A stretch of 64,000 nt of DNA from Colwellia sp. M166 (GTDB taxonomy: Bacteria > Pseudomonadota > Gammaproteobacteria > Enterobacterales > Alteromonadaceae): NCBI RefSeq assembly GCF_024585285.1, contig NZ_CP040755.1:3968001-4032000 (forward strand), in the 5' to 3' direction. The notes under the pieces were generated by a model that saw only the letters and a list, made by a program, of their open reading frames with translations, was not told the origin of the DNA and did not search any database. How positions within the stretch are numbered: position 1 is the first letter of the stretch; every line of letters starts with the position of its first letter. The position numbers and the translations under genes are program-made. This document shows, one piece after another, positions 55,263 to 64,000 of the stretch.

Positions 55263-56075
55263 TTAAGCCTTTTGTGCCATTTCTTTAGCACGATTCAATG
55301 CGGTATCCATTGCCTTAGTGACAAGTTGCTCTAAGCCGCCTTCACTAAAGGCACTAATTGCTGCTTGGGTTGTACCACCTTTTGAGCAAACGTTCTCACG
55401 CAACTTGCTGATAGATAATTTATTTTCTGTCACCATCTTAGCTGCGCCTAGGGCGGTTTGCTGGACTAGCTCACGGCTGTCTTGTTCACTAAAACCATAA
55501 GCTTTGGCTTGTTTTTCCATCGCTTCCATAAACAAGAAAAAATAAGCCGGGCCCGAGCCTGATACAGCAATGATATGGTCAATTTGTTGTTCTGACTCTA
55601 ACCATTTTATGATACCAACTGACTCCATAAGTGCGGTGGTAAATGCTTTTTCTTTATCATTGATCAGCTCGTTAGCATATATCCCCGTAACACCAAAACC
55701 GAGCTGTGACGGTGTATTTGGCATGGTTCTGATCACAGTGCAAGGTTGATTGAGTGCCTGTTCTATTTGCTTGATAGTGCATCCTGCGGCAACTGAAATA
55801 AAGCATTTACCAGTAAGATCTAAATTTTCACCTAATTGTTGACACACATCGCCAATAAAGTGTGGTTTTACACCTAATACAATAACATCAGCAAATTTTG
55901 CTGCTTCAATATTGCATTGTGTTTGCAAAATACCATGTGCTGCTTGTAAAGCTTCACGTTTTGGCGCTGATGGATTTGACACCATAATGTTCTCGGGAAT
56001 AAAACCGCCATGTACTAGGCCGGAAATAATTGCGCCGTTCATATTGCCTGCGCCGATAAATGCAATTGTTTTCAT
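55263..56075 (-). CDS. proC: Pyrroline-5-carboxylate reductase
   Basis: Last step of proline synthesis, 270 residues. N-terminal Rossmann motif IAFIGAGNMNGAIISGLVHGG, core VLGVKPHFIGDVCQQLGENL and RTMPNTPSQLGFGVTGIYAN, then SGSGPAYFFLFMEAM and the C-terminal SKGGTTQAAISAFSEGGLEQLVTKAMDTALNRAKEM. Standard family length. It lies between yggS and yggT, as in many gammaproteobacteria. Confidence 0.97.
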   Translation of the reverse strand: MKTIAFIGAGNMNGAIISGLVHGGFIPENIMVSNPSAPKREALQAAHGILQTQCNIEAAKFADVIVLGVKPHFIGDVCQQLGENLDLTGKCFISVAAGCTIKQIEQALNQPCTVIRTMPNTPSQLGFGVTGIYANELINDKEKAFTTALMESVGIIKWLESEQQIDHIIAVSGSGPAYFFLFMEAMEKQAKAYGFSEQDSRELVQQTALGAAKMVTENKLSISKLRENVCSKGGTTQAAISAFSEGGLEQLVTKAMDTALNRAKEMAQKA

Positions 56076-56241
56076 AATTTTCCTATCAAGTCTGACTGAT
56101 CCGATATTTGCGAGCGTGCTATGTATCGAATTACGTATTGTAAATTGTAAACTGCAGTTACTACGAGTGAAAGACTACCTTTGTCTTAGCCTGCTACAGT
56201 ATTTTATTATCTAGGCTGATCTGTAAGCTTCGTTTAAGTGA

Positions 56242-56937
56242 TTAGTTTCTAGCACCAAATATGGCAGAGCCAATGCGTACCAGTGTTGAGCCAGCATTGA
56301 TAGCATGCTGCATGTCAGCTGACATGCCCATGGATAATGTGTCCATGGTAGGGTATCGCGTTTTAAGTGTTAGAAATAGCTGTTGCATTTGTATAAAACT
56401 CGCCGCAGAGGCGTTCTTTTCTGGAATAGCCATTAAACCACGTAAGCATAAGTTTTCACAAGTTTCGATGGCTTCAAGCAAGGCTGGAAGCTCTTGAGGT
56501 AAAACGCCAGATTTAGTTATTTCACCACTAATATTCACTTGTAAACATATGTTTAGCGGAGTATCTTGATTTGACCTATGCTCGTTAAGACGTTTGGCAA
56601 CTTTGATTCTATCTATGCTATGTACCCAAGAAAAGTGATTGGCAATTAATTTGGTTTTATTGGTTTGAATTGGCCCGATAAAATGCCAAGTTATATCAGA
56701 CTTGTTCTGCAAAGCGGTTATTTTATCAATGGCTTCTTGTACATAGCTTTCGCCAAAGTTTCGTTGCCCAGCTTGGTAAGCTTGCTCAAGCATTTCAACA
56801 GGTTTAGTTTTACTCACTGCAAGTAAAGTAACTTCATCAGGTTTGCGGTGAGCATGTTGACAAGCAGAAGAAATTTGCAGTTTAACTTGGGCAATATTAT
56901 CTTTAATAGCAATCATATTATTTATTTCAGTTCTCAA
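56242..56937 (-). CDS. yggS: PLP homeostasis protein YggS
   Basis: PLP-binding protein (PLPBP/YggS) of 231 residues, or 224 if ATG 56916 is used. TIM-barrel fold with the PLP Lys in TLLAVSKTKPVEMLEQAY, then NFGESYVQEAIDKI, WHFIGPIQTNKTK, and the end LSMGMSADMQHAINAGSTLVRIGSAIFGARN. It balances free PLP and affects amino-acid pools. Divergent from pilT by 49 bases. Confidence 0.96.
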   Translation of the reverse strand: MRTEINNMIAIKDNIAQVKLQISSACQHAHRKPDEVTLLAVSKTKPVEMLEQAYQAGQRNFGESYVQEAIDKITALQNKSDITWHFIGPIQTNKTKLIANHFSWVHSIDRIKVAKRLNEHRSNQDTPLNICLQVNISGEITKSGVLPQELPALLEAIETCENLCLRGLMAIPEKNASAASFIQMQQLFLTLKTRYPTMDTLSMGMSADMQHAINAGSTLVRIGSAIFGARN

Positions 56938-56986
56938 TAACTTATTCAGTTGTTAGATCAATTATTAACTCGATTAAGAGGTTTGT

Positions 56987-58030
56987 ATGGATATTACCGA
57001 ATTACTCGCATTTAGCGTAGAAAACAATGCGTCAGATTTACATTTATCAACTGGAACTCCACCATCTATACGAGTCGATGGTGATGTACGTAAACTTAAT
57101 ATACCTGCATTTGACGAAAAAGATGTTAACGCTTTGGTCTATGATATTATGAATGACCGTCAACGAAAAGAGTATGAAGAAAAGTTAGAAGTCGATTTCT
57201 CTTTTGAAGTGCCAAATTTAGCCCGTTTCAGGGTGAATGCTTTTAACCAAAATCGTGGACCTGCGGCGGTCTTTCGTACTATCCCAAGCAAAATTTTATC
57301 ATTGGATGATTTAGGTTGCCCAGATATTTTTCGTGATATATCAGCATTGCCTCGTGGCCTAGTGCTGGTTACTGGACCTACCGGCTCGGGTAAATCAACC
57401 ACACTTGCTGCTATGGTTGATCATATTAATAAAAATAAACATGATCATATTTTAACCATAGAAGATCCGATTGAATTTGTGCATGAAAATCATTCTTGCC
57501 TGATTAACCAACGTGAAGTTCATCGCGATACCTTGAGCTTTAGTGCAGCATTACGTTCGGCTTTACGTGAAGACCCTGATGTTATTCTGGTTGGTGAAAT
57601 GCGAGATCTTGAAACTATTCGTTTAGCCATGACTGCGGCGGAAACGGGTCACTTAGTTTTTGGTACCTTGCATACCACTTCTGCACCCAAAACGATTGAC
57701 CGTATTATTGACGTTTTCCCAGGTGAAGAAAAAGCAATGGTGCGCTCAATGCTTTCAGAGTCTTTACGTGCCGTTATCTCACAAACTTTGATCAAAAAAG
57801 TCGGCGGTGGGCGCGTAGCAGCTCATGAAATTATGATGGGCGTACCTGCTATTCGAAATCTGATCCGTGAAGATAAAATTGCCCAAATGTATTCTGCTAT
57901 TCAAACCGGTATGTCGCATGGCATGCAAACAATGGATCAATGTTTACAAAATTTAGTTAACCGCGGCATTATCACCAAGCATGATGCGATGGAAAAAGCA
58001 CAGGATAAAAGCCAATTTATGGGTTACTAG
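56987..58030 (+). CDS. pilT: Type IV pilus retraction ATPase PilT
   Basis: Hexameric retraction motor of type IV pili, 347 residues. N-terminal ASDLHLSTGTPPSIRVDGDVR, Walker A GPTGSGKSTTLAAMV (about 130-140), Walker B and Asp box region (ILTIEDPIEFVHENHSCLINQREVHRD; DPDVILVGEMRD), His box ETGHLVFGTLHTTSA and the retraction-specific AIRNLIREDK near residue 290. Divergent from yggS; pilU follows 37 bases later. Confidence 0.97.
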   Translation: MDITELLAFSVENNASDLHLSTGTPPSIRVDGDVRKLNIPAFDEKDVNALVYDIMNDRQRKEYEEKLEVDFSFEVPNLARFRVNAFNQNRGPAAVFRTIPSKILSLDDLGCPDIFRDISALPRGLVLVTGPTGSGKSTTLAAMVDHINKNKHDHILTIEDPIEFVHENHSCLINQREVHRDTLSFSAALRSALREDPDVILVGEMRDLETIRLAMTAAETGHLVFGTLHTTSAPKTIDRIIDVFPGEEKAMVRSMLSESLRAVISQTLIKKVGGGRVAAHEIMMGVPAIRNLIREDKIAQMYSAIQTGMSHGMQTMDQCLQNLVNRGIITKHDAMEKAQDKSQFMGY

Positions 58031-58067
58031 TTTCAGCTAGTTTCGACTTAAGTTAAAGGGTAACCAG

Positions 58068-59195
58068 ATGATTTTTCATGATTTATTACAAAAAATGGTG
58101 CAACATGAAGCATCGGATATGTTTGTTACGGCCAAGTTAGCGGTTAGTGCAAAAATTAATGGTGAACTTGTTGCCATTGATGACAAGATTCTTACGTCGG
58201 CTGAAGCATTAGGTTTAGTTCATAATGCGATGTCAGAAAAACAGCAACGTGAGTTTGATGAAGACAAAGAATGTAACTTTGCCATTTCAATTGATGGTAT
58301 TGGCCGATTTCGTGTTTCGGCATTTTGGCAGCGTGATATGGCGGGTATGGTTATTCGTCGCATTGTCACTGAAATACCGGAAGCGGATGATCTTGGCTTG
58401 CCTTCCGTGCTAAAAGATGTCGTGATGTCAAAACGTGGCTTAGTGTTATTTGTTGGTGGTACCGGTACCGGTAAGTCAACGTCAATGGCCGCGTTAATTG
58501 GTTATCGCAATAAAAACTCTCGAGGTCATATTTTAACCATCGAAGATCCGGTTGAATTTGTTCATGAGCATGGTAAGTGTATGGTGACACAGCGTGAGGT
58601 AGGGCTAGACACTGAAAGTTTTGATGCTGCACTCAAAAGCTCATTACGCCAAGCGCCTGATGTCATCTTGATTGGTGAAATTCGTAACCAAGAGACCATG
58701 GAACATGCCTTAAGCTTTGCTGAAACAGGGCACTTATGTATTGCCACTTTACATGCGAATAATGCTAACCAAGCGATTGATCGTATTATGCATTTAGTAC
58801 CAGCTGAGCAGCATGGAAAATTACTCTTTGATTTAGCGCTGAACTTGCGCGGTATTGTCGCTCAACAATTAATTCCAACTCGTGACGGCAATAGCCGTGT
58901 AGCGGCGATTGAAATTTTGTTGAACTCACCCTATATCGCCGAGCTAATTAAAAAAGGCGATGTTGGCAGTATTAAAGAGGTGATGGAAAAGTCTACCGAA
59001 CAAGGTATGCAAACTTTTGATCAAGCTTTATTTAATCTCTACCAACAAGGGCTTATTAATTATGCTGACGCTTTACATCATGCTGATTCACCTAATGATT
59101 TACGCTTAATGATTAAACTGCGCAGTAATGAACAAGGGGGGACAGGCTCATTGTCCGGTGTCACCATTGATGGTTTAGAGCCAAAAGCGTACTGA
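58068..59195 (+). CDS. pilU: Type IV pilus accessory retraction ATPase PilU
   Basis: PilT paralogue of 375 residues that assists retraction. Walker A GGTGTGKSTSMAALI, EDPVEFVHEHGKCMVTQREVGLDTESFDAAL, DVILIGEIRNQET and ETGHLCIATLHANNANQAIDRI are present; the PilT-type AIRNLIRE is replaced by SPYIAELIKKG, as in PilU. It is the second gene of the pilTU operon; a hairpin terminator follows the stop. Core pilus assembly genes are not in the window. Confidence 0.96.
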   Translation: MIFHDLLQKMVQHEASDMFVTAKLAVSAKINGELVAIDDKILTSAEALGLVHNAMSEKQQREFDEDKECNFAISIDGIGRFRVSAFWQRDMAGMVIRRIVTEIPEADDLGLPSVLKDVVMSKRGLVLFVGGTGTGKSTSMAALIGYRNKNSRGHILTIEDPVEFVHEHGKCMVTQREVGLDTESFDAALKSSLRQAPDVILIGEIRNQETMEHALSFAETGHLCIATLHANNANQAIDRIMHLVPAEQHGKLLFDLALNLRGIVAQQLIPTRDGNSRVAAIEILLNSPYIAELIKKGDVGSIKEVMEKSTEQGMQTFDQALFNLYQQGLINYADALHHADSPNDLRLMIKLRSNEQGGTGSLSGVTIDGLEPKAY

Positions 59196-59218
59196 TTATT
59201 TTGCTGATGTTAGCTAAG

Positions 59219-59249
59219 CAAGCATGCTAATTTCGGTATGCTTGTTTTC
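59219..59249 (+). terminator. Terminator after pilU
   Basis: Arms CAAGCAT / ATGCTTG around a 12-base loop, followed by TTTTCT. Confidence 0.65.
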
Positions 59250-59302
59250 TCTGTAACTAACAATCACCTTAACTAACAACACTATAAAGAAAGGGCATTG
59301 TA

Positions 59303-59848
59303 ATGATATCACTCATACGTTTATCTCTGATGGTTTTAGTCATGACCACAAGTAATATCGCATTGGCTGGGGCTGAGCAGTTTGCTGCTGGCTCGGTTAT
59401 CAAAAATTATGGGAAGCATGCGAAAGTTCAACAAGACCTTAACTTTGATAAAAGTGCGCTATTTAAAGTCGCTTTTGATGTCAGTGAACAAGGTAAAGTT
59501 GGTGAGGTTAATCGAAAAATTGAAACCCTAGCTCGCTTTATTAATATGCATGTGGCTAATGGTGTCCCGGCAGAAAATATTCACTTAGCCTTAGTGGTAC
59601 ACGGTAAAGCCGGATTTGATTTATTAAAAGCTTCGCTGTACCAAGAGAAATTTAAAAAAACTAACGCTAATAGTGCACTTTTGCAAGATTTGATGAAAAA
59701 CCAAGTACAGGTTTATTTATGTGGGCAATCAGCGGCATATTACGATATCGAGCATGAATTACTAGAGCCAGGCGTTAAAATGGCTTTGTCAGCAATGACC
59801 GCTCATGCTGTTTTAAACAGTAAAGGTTATAGCCTAAATCCATTTTAG
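59303..59848 (+). CDS. DsrE-family-like exported protein
   Basis: Protein of 181 residues with a signal peptide (MISLIRLSLMVLVMTTSNIALAGA). The body has the DsrE/YchN fold pattern: FKVAFDVSEQGKVGEVNRKIETLARFINMHVANGVPAENIHLALVVHGKAGFDLL, and a single conserved-type cysteine in VQVYLCGQSAAYY (about residue 138). Periplasmic DsrE-like proteins may act in sulphur transfer; this is not shown here. It follows pilU beyond a terminator and is convergent with an AEC transporter gene. Confidence 0.75.
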   Translation: MISLIRLSLMVLVMTTSNIALAGAEQFAAGSVIKNYGKHAKVQQDLNFDKSALFKVAFDVSEQGKVGEVNRKIETLARFINMHVANGVPAENIHLALVVHGKAGFDLLKASLYQEKFKKTNANSALLQDLMKNQVQVYLCGQSAAYYDIEHELLEPGVKMALSAMTAHAVLNSKGYSLNPF

Positions 59849-59891
59849 TCCGATATGACTAAACGAGTTACTCGCTATGGGCATGGCTTAG

Positions 59892-60824
59892 CTATGGCGT
59901 GAAGATACTTGATAAGCCCCACAACCATAAAGGTAATGTAATAATAGAAAGTAAAGTCGTGGTTACTACGGTTCCGGCAATTGTTTCTTGATGTTTTGCT
60001 TGTTGCTTAGCAACTAAGTAAGCATTTACCCCTGTAGGACTTGCACTTAAGATAACCAAGGTCATGGTTATTATCACTGAAAAATGAAAGATATAATGAC
60101 TTGCTAATAGTATTAAGCTCGGTAAAAGTACGAGTTTTAATATGCTGGCAGAAAGTATGAATTTTATTTCACTACGAATTTTATAAAAAGCCAGAGAGGC
60201 GCCAAGCAAAAATAAGGCGAGGGTGATGGCGGGTTTACCTAAAAGTAATAAACTGTCATTGATTATGTTTGGTAATTTTAGCGCCATTAAATTAACTAAA
60301 AATCCGCTGGTTATCGCAATTAATAACGGATTGTAAAAGGTTTGTTTGAGAAATACTCGCCAGTTAAATTGTTTAATATTAACTGCTAAAATACTGGTTG
60401 CACCAAATAGCAAGGCACTGTGCAAGCTGATAACAAGAAATACGGTCGGCAGCACCTGCTCACCTAAAACCATTAAAGCCACCGGCATACCAACAATGAC
60501 ATTATTTGAATAACTTGCCCCTAAGGCGTAAACAGCCGATGCAGGAAGGTCATGTTGTAAATGTTGATGAAAATAATAATTTAACGCCCAAGCACAGCCA
60601 TAAACCAATAACGCAGGTAAATAAAAGGCGGCATAAATGTTTAAATTTATTGTGCTTAAATCGGCGTTCGCCAGCTGTTGAAATAAAAATGCCGGAATGG
60701 CTAGGTTGAAAGTGAATTTAGTTAACGTATCAATTTGAGCTTTGTCAAACCAAGCATTCTTTGCCAGTAAGAAACCGATAAAGCCAATAATAATCAATGG
60801 GCTAATAAGTGCAATAATCGCCAT
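59892..60824 (-). CDS. AEC-family transporter
   Basis: Auxin-efflux-carrier-family permease of 310 residues with about ten membrane helices: SPLIIIGFIGFLLAKNAWF, LTKFTFNLAIPAFLFQQLA, SYSNNVIVGMPVALMVLGEQ and the last PTGVNAYLVAKQQ. Related proteins export organic acids such as malate, or unknown solutes. The gene stands alone between a DsrE-like gene and ruvX, on the minus strand. Confidence 0.9.
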   Translation of the reverse strand: MAIIALISPLIIIGFIGFLLAKNAWFDKAQIDTLTKFTFNLAIPAFLFQQLANADLSTINLNIYAAFYLPALLVYGCAWALNYYFHQHLQHDLPASAVYALGASYSNNVIVGMPVALMVLGEQVLPTVFLVISLHSALLFGATSILAVNIKQFNWRVFLKQTFYNPLLIAITSGFLVNLMALKLPNIINDSLLLLGKPAITLALFLLGASLAFYKIRSEIKFILSASILKLVLLPSLILLASHYIFHFSVIITMTLVILSASPTGVNAYLVAKQQAKHQETIAGTVVTTTLLSIITLPLWLWGLSSIFTP

Positions 60825-60907
60825 TAAAGAGCTCTTTCTGAGTAAGAAATGTCAGGTGAATTAAAGGAAAAGTTGCTAAGAGTGTCGGGTAATAACCGTT
60901 CAAATGC

Positions 60908-61345
60908 TTAATATTGATTTTCAAAGTAACTTTCTATAATTAATTTTGCAGATGCCGCGTCAATATTGTCTTTTTTAAGGTTACGATAACCACCTTCAGC
61001 AAATAAAACTTCTTTGGCTGTTGCTGTGGTTAAGCGCTCATCTTGAAACTCTACTTTAATGCCAAATCGGCCAGCAACGCGATTACCGAATTTTTTTGCA
61101 TCGCGGGTAAGTTGTTGCTCACTACCGTCCATGTTGAGAGGTAAACCCACCACAATAAAGTCAGGCTGCCATTCATTGATAAATTTAGTCATGCCATCCC
61201 AATCAGGAATACCATCACGTGCTTTTATTGAGCCTAAAGGAGAGGCTGAGCCGGTTAATTCTTGACCAATGGCGACACCAATATACTTTTTACCAAAATC
61301 AAAACCTATGATTGTTCGCTGCCCGATAGCTGCTTTACTTACCAT
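60908..61345 (-). CDS. ruvX: Holliday junction resolvase-like RuvX (YqgF)
   Basis: RNase H-fold nuclease of 145 residues, implicated in pre-16S rRNA 5' processing. Motifs: [21 protein letters not shown] with catalytic Asp, [13 protein letters not shown] and [13 protein letters not shown], with a C-terminal Asp in [13 protein letters not shown]. Its ATG overlaps the yqgE stop by one base (TAATG), so translation is coupled. Confidence 0.96.
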   Translation of the reverse strand: MVSKAAIGQRTIIGFDFGKKYIGVAIGQELTGSASPLGSIKARDGIPDWDGMTKFINEWQPDFIVVGLPLNMDGSEQQLTRDAKKFGNRVAGRFGIKVEFQDERLTTATAKEVLFAEGGYRNLKKDNIDAASAKLIIESYFENQY

Positions 61346-61899
61346 TATGCATGTCCTATTTCACTGGAGAGATGAGCAATATTAATACCTAACTTTTCAG
61401 TGGCTTTTTTCCACCGTTGTTCGATGGGCGTATCAAAAATAATGGTGTCATCTGCAGGGGTTAATAACCAAGAATTAGCTTTGATTTCTTCCTCTAATTG
61501 GCCTGGCCCCCAACCGGCATAGCCAAGCGTGACCATATATTTTTCAGGTGCATCTTCTGTACCGAGTGCCATTAAAATATCTTTTGATGTTGTGATCATT
61601 ACATCACTGCTTAAGGCCAACGAACTACTCCAGCCAGATTGTGTGCTATGTAACACAAAGCCTCTATCTTGTGATACCGGTCCACCGGTTAATACTTGTT
61701 GAGCAAGCTCTGGGGTGTCTTCTTTGGCTTGGTCAATTTGTATCAGTAATTCATTTAACGTGATGTCGATAGGTAAATTAATAATTAATCCCATCGCACC
61801 TTCAGCGTTATGCTCACAGATATAGGTGACAGTTTTATTAAAGTAGGAGTCGTCTAAACTGGGCATAGCAATCAAGAGTTGATTTTCAAAACTATCCAT
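61345..61899 (-). CDS. yqgE: YqgE/AlgH-family protein
   Basis: UPF0301 protein of 184 residues: [62 protein letters not shown] and [21 protein letters not shown]. Its biochemical role is not established. It lies between gshB and ruvX on the minus strand, a gene order widely kept in gammaproteobacteria. Confidence 0.95.
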   Translation of the reverse strand: MDSFENQLLIAMPSLDDSYFNKTVTYICEHNAEGAMGLIINLPIDITLNELLIQIDQAKEDTPELAQQVLTGGPVSQDRGFVLHSTQSGWSSSLALSSDVMITTSKDILMALGTEDAPEKYMVTLGYAGWGPGQLEEEIKANSWLLTPADDTIIFDTPIEQRWKKATEKLGINIAHLSSEIGHA

Positions 61900-61970
61900 A
61901 AATATACCTCAATAATCAAAGGGAAATAGGCTAAAGAAGCTCATCTTTAGCGTCAATATTAATATCAGAT

Positions 61971-62924
61971 TTAGCGTTTTTTAATGTTTTGCTCAATGGC
62001 ATCCATTAATTTACCGCTAATATTTATCGGGTATGCTGCTTCAATTTCGCGAATACAGGTTGGGCTAGTGACATTGATTTCAGTGACTTTATCGCCGATG
62101 ACATCTAAACCAACAAAGTATAAACCACGTTTTTTCAATTCTGGCGCTATCGTTTCAGCAATGAGTTTATCGCTAGCACTTAATGGACGAGCTTCACCGC
62201 GACCACCAGCCGCTAAATTACCACGAGTTTCTCCTTGGGCAGGAATACGGGCTAAGCAATATGGCATTGGTTCACCATTGACGATTAAAATACGCTTATC
62301 ACCGTCAACAATTTCAGGCATGTACTCTTGAACCATAGCATATTGTGTTGAATGAGCGGTTAAAGTTTCAAGAATAACCCCCACATTAGGATCATTTTCA
62401 CCAATACGGAAAATAGACGAACCGCCCATACCATCTAATGGTTTAATAATAATATCTTTGTTTTCTTTATGAAACTCTCTAATTTTCTGATTGTTGCGTG
62501 TGACTAACGTTTTTGGCGTTAATTCTGGAAACCAAGCAGTAAATAATTTTTCATTACAATCACGTAAACTTTGTGGTTTGTTAACAATGAGCGTTCCCGC
62601 AACTTCTGCTCGTTCTAGCATATATGTGGCATAAATAAACTCAGTATCAAATGGCGGATCTTTACGCATTAATACCGCATCTAAATCAGCGACATTGATA
62701 TCTTCACGTGCATCGAGTTCATACCAATGTTGTGGGTCATCAAATACTTTTACTTTCGCGGCAGTTGCTCGACAGACACCTTGTTCTAAATAGAGATCTT
62801 GCATCTCCATGTAATAAATTTCATAACCACGCGCTTGCGCTTCAAGCATCATTGCCATTGAAGAGTCTTTTTTTACTTTGACCTCGGAAATAGGGTCCAT
62901 TACAACGCCAATTTTTATGCTCAT
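61971..62924 (-). CDS. gshB: Glutathione synthetase
   Basis: ATP-grasp ligase joining gamma-glutamylcysteine to glycine, 317 residues. Signatures: IGVVMDPISEVKVKKDSSMAMMLEAQARG, LMRKDPPFDTEFIYATYMLERA, IIKPLDGMGGSSIFRI and LYFVGLDVIGDKVTEINVTSPTCIREI. It lies 71 bases before yqgE and 50 after rsmE on the minus strand. Glutathione fits the redox-defence genes in this window. Confidence 0.97.
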   Translation of the reverse strand: MSIKIGVVMDPISEVKVKKDSSMAMMLEAQARGYEIYYMEMQDLYLEQGVCRATAAKVKVFDDPQHWYELDAREDINVADLDAVLMRKDPPFDTEFIYATYMLERAEVAGTLIVNKPQSLRDCNEKLFTAWFPELTPKTLVTRNNQKIREFHKENKDIIIKPLDGMGGSSIFRIGENDPNVGVILETLTAHSTQYAMVQEYMPEIVDGDKRILIVNGEPMPYCLARIPAQGETRGNLAAGGRGEARPLSASDKLIAETIAPELKKRGLYFVGLDVIGDKVTEINVTSPTCIREIEAAYPINISGKLMDAIEQNIKKR

Positions 62925-62974
62925 ATTTTTTCCTAATTGTCTTAATGTTTTGATAAGTGCTTTATGCCTTGAAG

Positions 62975-63721
62975 CTAGGTTAAGTCACCGTAGCGACATT
63001 GCAAGGCGGTGATTGCTGTTAAAGCCGCTGTTTCTGTTCTTAGTACACGAGGTCCAAGTAATACATCGTGAAAGCCTGCGCTATTAGCATTGGCAATTTC
63101 ATCGTCACTTAAACCACCCTCAGGACCTATCAGCAAGCGTACACGATTGTTCTCAATCGGCAGACTCATAATTGAATGCTGAGCTCGGGGATGTAAATTT
63201 AACTTTAAAGCTGAACTGTCTTGCTGTAACCAATCATCGAGATAAATCGGTGCTGCTACAATAGGGACCGCACATCGACCACTTTGTTCACAAGCACTGA
63301 TGACTATTTTTTGCCATTGCTCATGCTTTTTCTCTAAACGCTCACCGGTAAGCTTTACACCACAGCGTTCAGTAAAAATAGGGGTGATAGTATTCACACC
63401 CAACTCAACTGATTTTTGTAAGGTAAAGTCCATACGTTCACCGCGTGAAATACCTTGGCCTAAATGAATATTAAGCGGTGATTCATTCTCGACTTTATTT
63501 TTTGCAATAATTTCAATATCAGCACGTTTTTTACCGACATTACAAAGTTTTGCTTGGTATTCGTAATAGCTTTGCTGCTCTGCTATACCATTAAATAAAG
63601 TGATGTCGTCACCATCTTTAAGGCGTAATACTCGTACGGTATGGCCAAAAGCATCATCGTTTAATGCTTGCGTTTGACCGACTTCAAATGCCTGTGCTTG
63701 ATAAATACGAGGATTACGCAT
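62975..63721 (-). CDS. rsmE: 16S rRNA m3U1498 methyltransferase
   Basis: SPOUT-class methyltransferase of 248 residues acting on U1498 of 16S rRNA. It has an N-terminal PUA-like domain (FGHTVRVLRLKDGDDITLFNG) and the C-terminal trefoil-knot motif VRLLIGPEGGLSDDEIANANSAGFHDVLLGPRVLRTETAALTAITALQ. It is the first gene of the rsmE-gshB-yqgE-ruvX row. The 279 bases from here to the window edge hold no gene or hairpin that I can see. Confidence 0.97.
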   Translation of the reverse strand: MRNPRIYQAQAFEVGQTQALNDDAFGHTVRVLRLKDGDDITLFNGIAEQQSYYEYQAKLCNVGKKRADIEIIAKNKVENESPLNIHLGQGISRGERMDFTLQKSVELGVNTITPIFTERCGVKLTGERLEKKHEQWQKIVISACEQSGRCAVPIVAAPIYLDDWLQQDSSALKLNLHPRAQHSIMSLPIENNRVRLLIGPEGGLSDDEIANANSAGFHDVLLGPRVLRTETAALTAITALQCRYGDLT

Positions 63722-64000
63722 AAAAAGTTTCCATAGTGATCATTTGAGGTTGTTGGGTTAGCAATAATACAATTGATAAGGTTAGCCGTAATATTTTTTA
63801 AATTACTTACCGGCTATTGCTCTTAATATAGATTGTAAATAAGGGCAACTCATCGAGAATTCAATTGTTTAAAGAAAAATATTACATTATTTTGTCAACG
63901 GCTTATATTATAACTGTTAGGCGTTATTATTTTCACTGAGATCTGTTGCTATTATTTTTCGCTAGATAAGCTGGTGAGGGGAGGTTATTTTTAGCTTTAA

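Overview
The window reads as chromosomal DNA of an AT-rich marine gammaproteobacterium of the Alteromonadales, most like Colwellia or a close relative. This is judged from remembered protein resemblances and gene order (rsmE-gshB-yqgE-ruvX, pilT-pilU divergent from yggS-proC-yggT, rdgB-hemW-tadA, purL divergent from mltF), not from a search. No rRNA, tRNA or CRISPR array was seen.

Layout. 1-8.2 kb: a methionine gamma-lyase cut by the window edge, divergent from a TyrR-type regulator with three TyrR-like operators between them; a two-receiver response regulator and a YciH/SUI1 protein; then etfBA divergent from etfD (ETF:quinone oxidoreductase), with two perfect PsrA-type boxes and one LiuR-like site in the shared control region. 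8.2-18.1 kb: a YggN-family periplasmic protein, a FapA-domain protein, cinA, a decayed DUF4097 gene, a binding-protein-like gene, a plant-type dihydrodipicolinate synthase, a pseudouridine synthase, an RraB-like protein and an iodotyrosine-deiodinase-like nitroreductase. 18.1-25.5 kb is accessory: a YddG exporter, an IS1111-type IS110 element split by an IS982 element (target duplication and inverted repeats readable), a lipoprotein metallo-beta-lactamase-fold gene between two imperfect direct repeats, a membrane protein/XRE regulator pair with an operator cluster, and a long perfect palindrome.

25.5-41.3 kb: purL, mltF, an AhpD-like protein facing a MarR regulator across a strong palindrome, a decayed gene, soxR with a canonical SoxR promoter driving a 39-residue small ORF and a VOC protein, several small accessory genes, and an oxidoreductase/GST pair divergent from a LysR regulator. 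41.4-50.5 kb: pntAB, an alcohol dehydrogenase and an aldehyde dehydrogenase, then a FixL/FixJ-like two-component pair whose second PAS domain keeps the haem-pocket residues of rhizobial FixL. 51.2-63.7 kb is a conserved housekeeping block: tadA, hemW, rdgB, a DUF4426 gene, yggT, proC, yggS, pilT, pilU, a DsrE-like gene, an AEC transporter, ruvX, yqgE, gshB and rsmE.

Themes. Electron-transfer flavoprotein genes sit under fatty-acid and branched-chain amino-acid type operators. Redox and oxygen sensing recurs (SoxR, a FixL-like kinase, an AhpD-like protein, transhydrogenase, glutathione genes). Most local regulators stand next to a recognisable candidate operator. Family assignments come from motifs recalled by eye; no alignment or database search was run.
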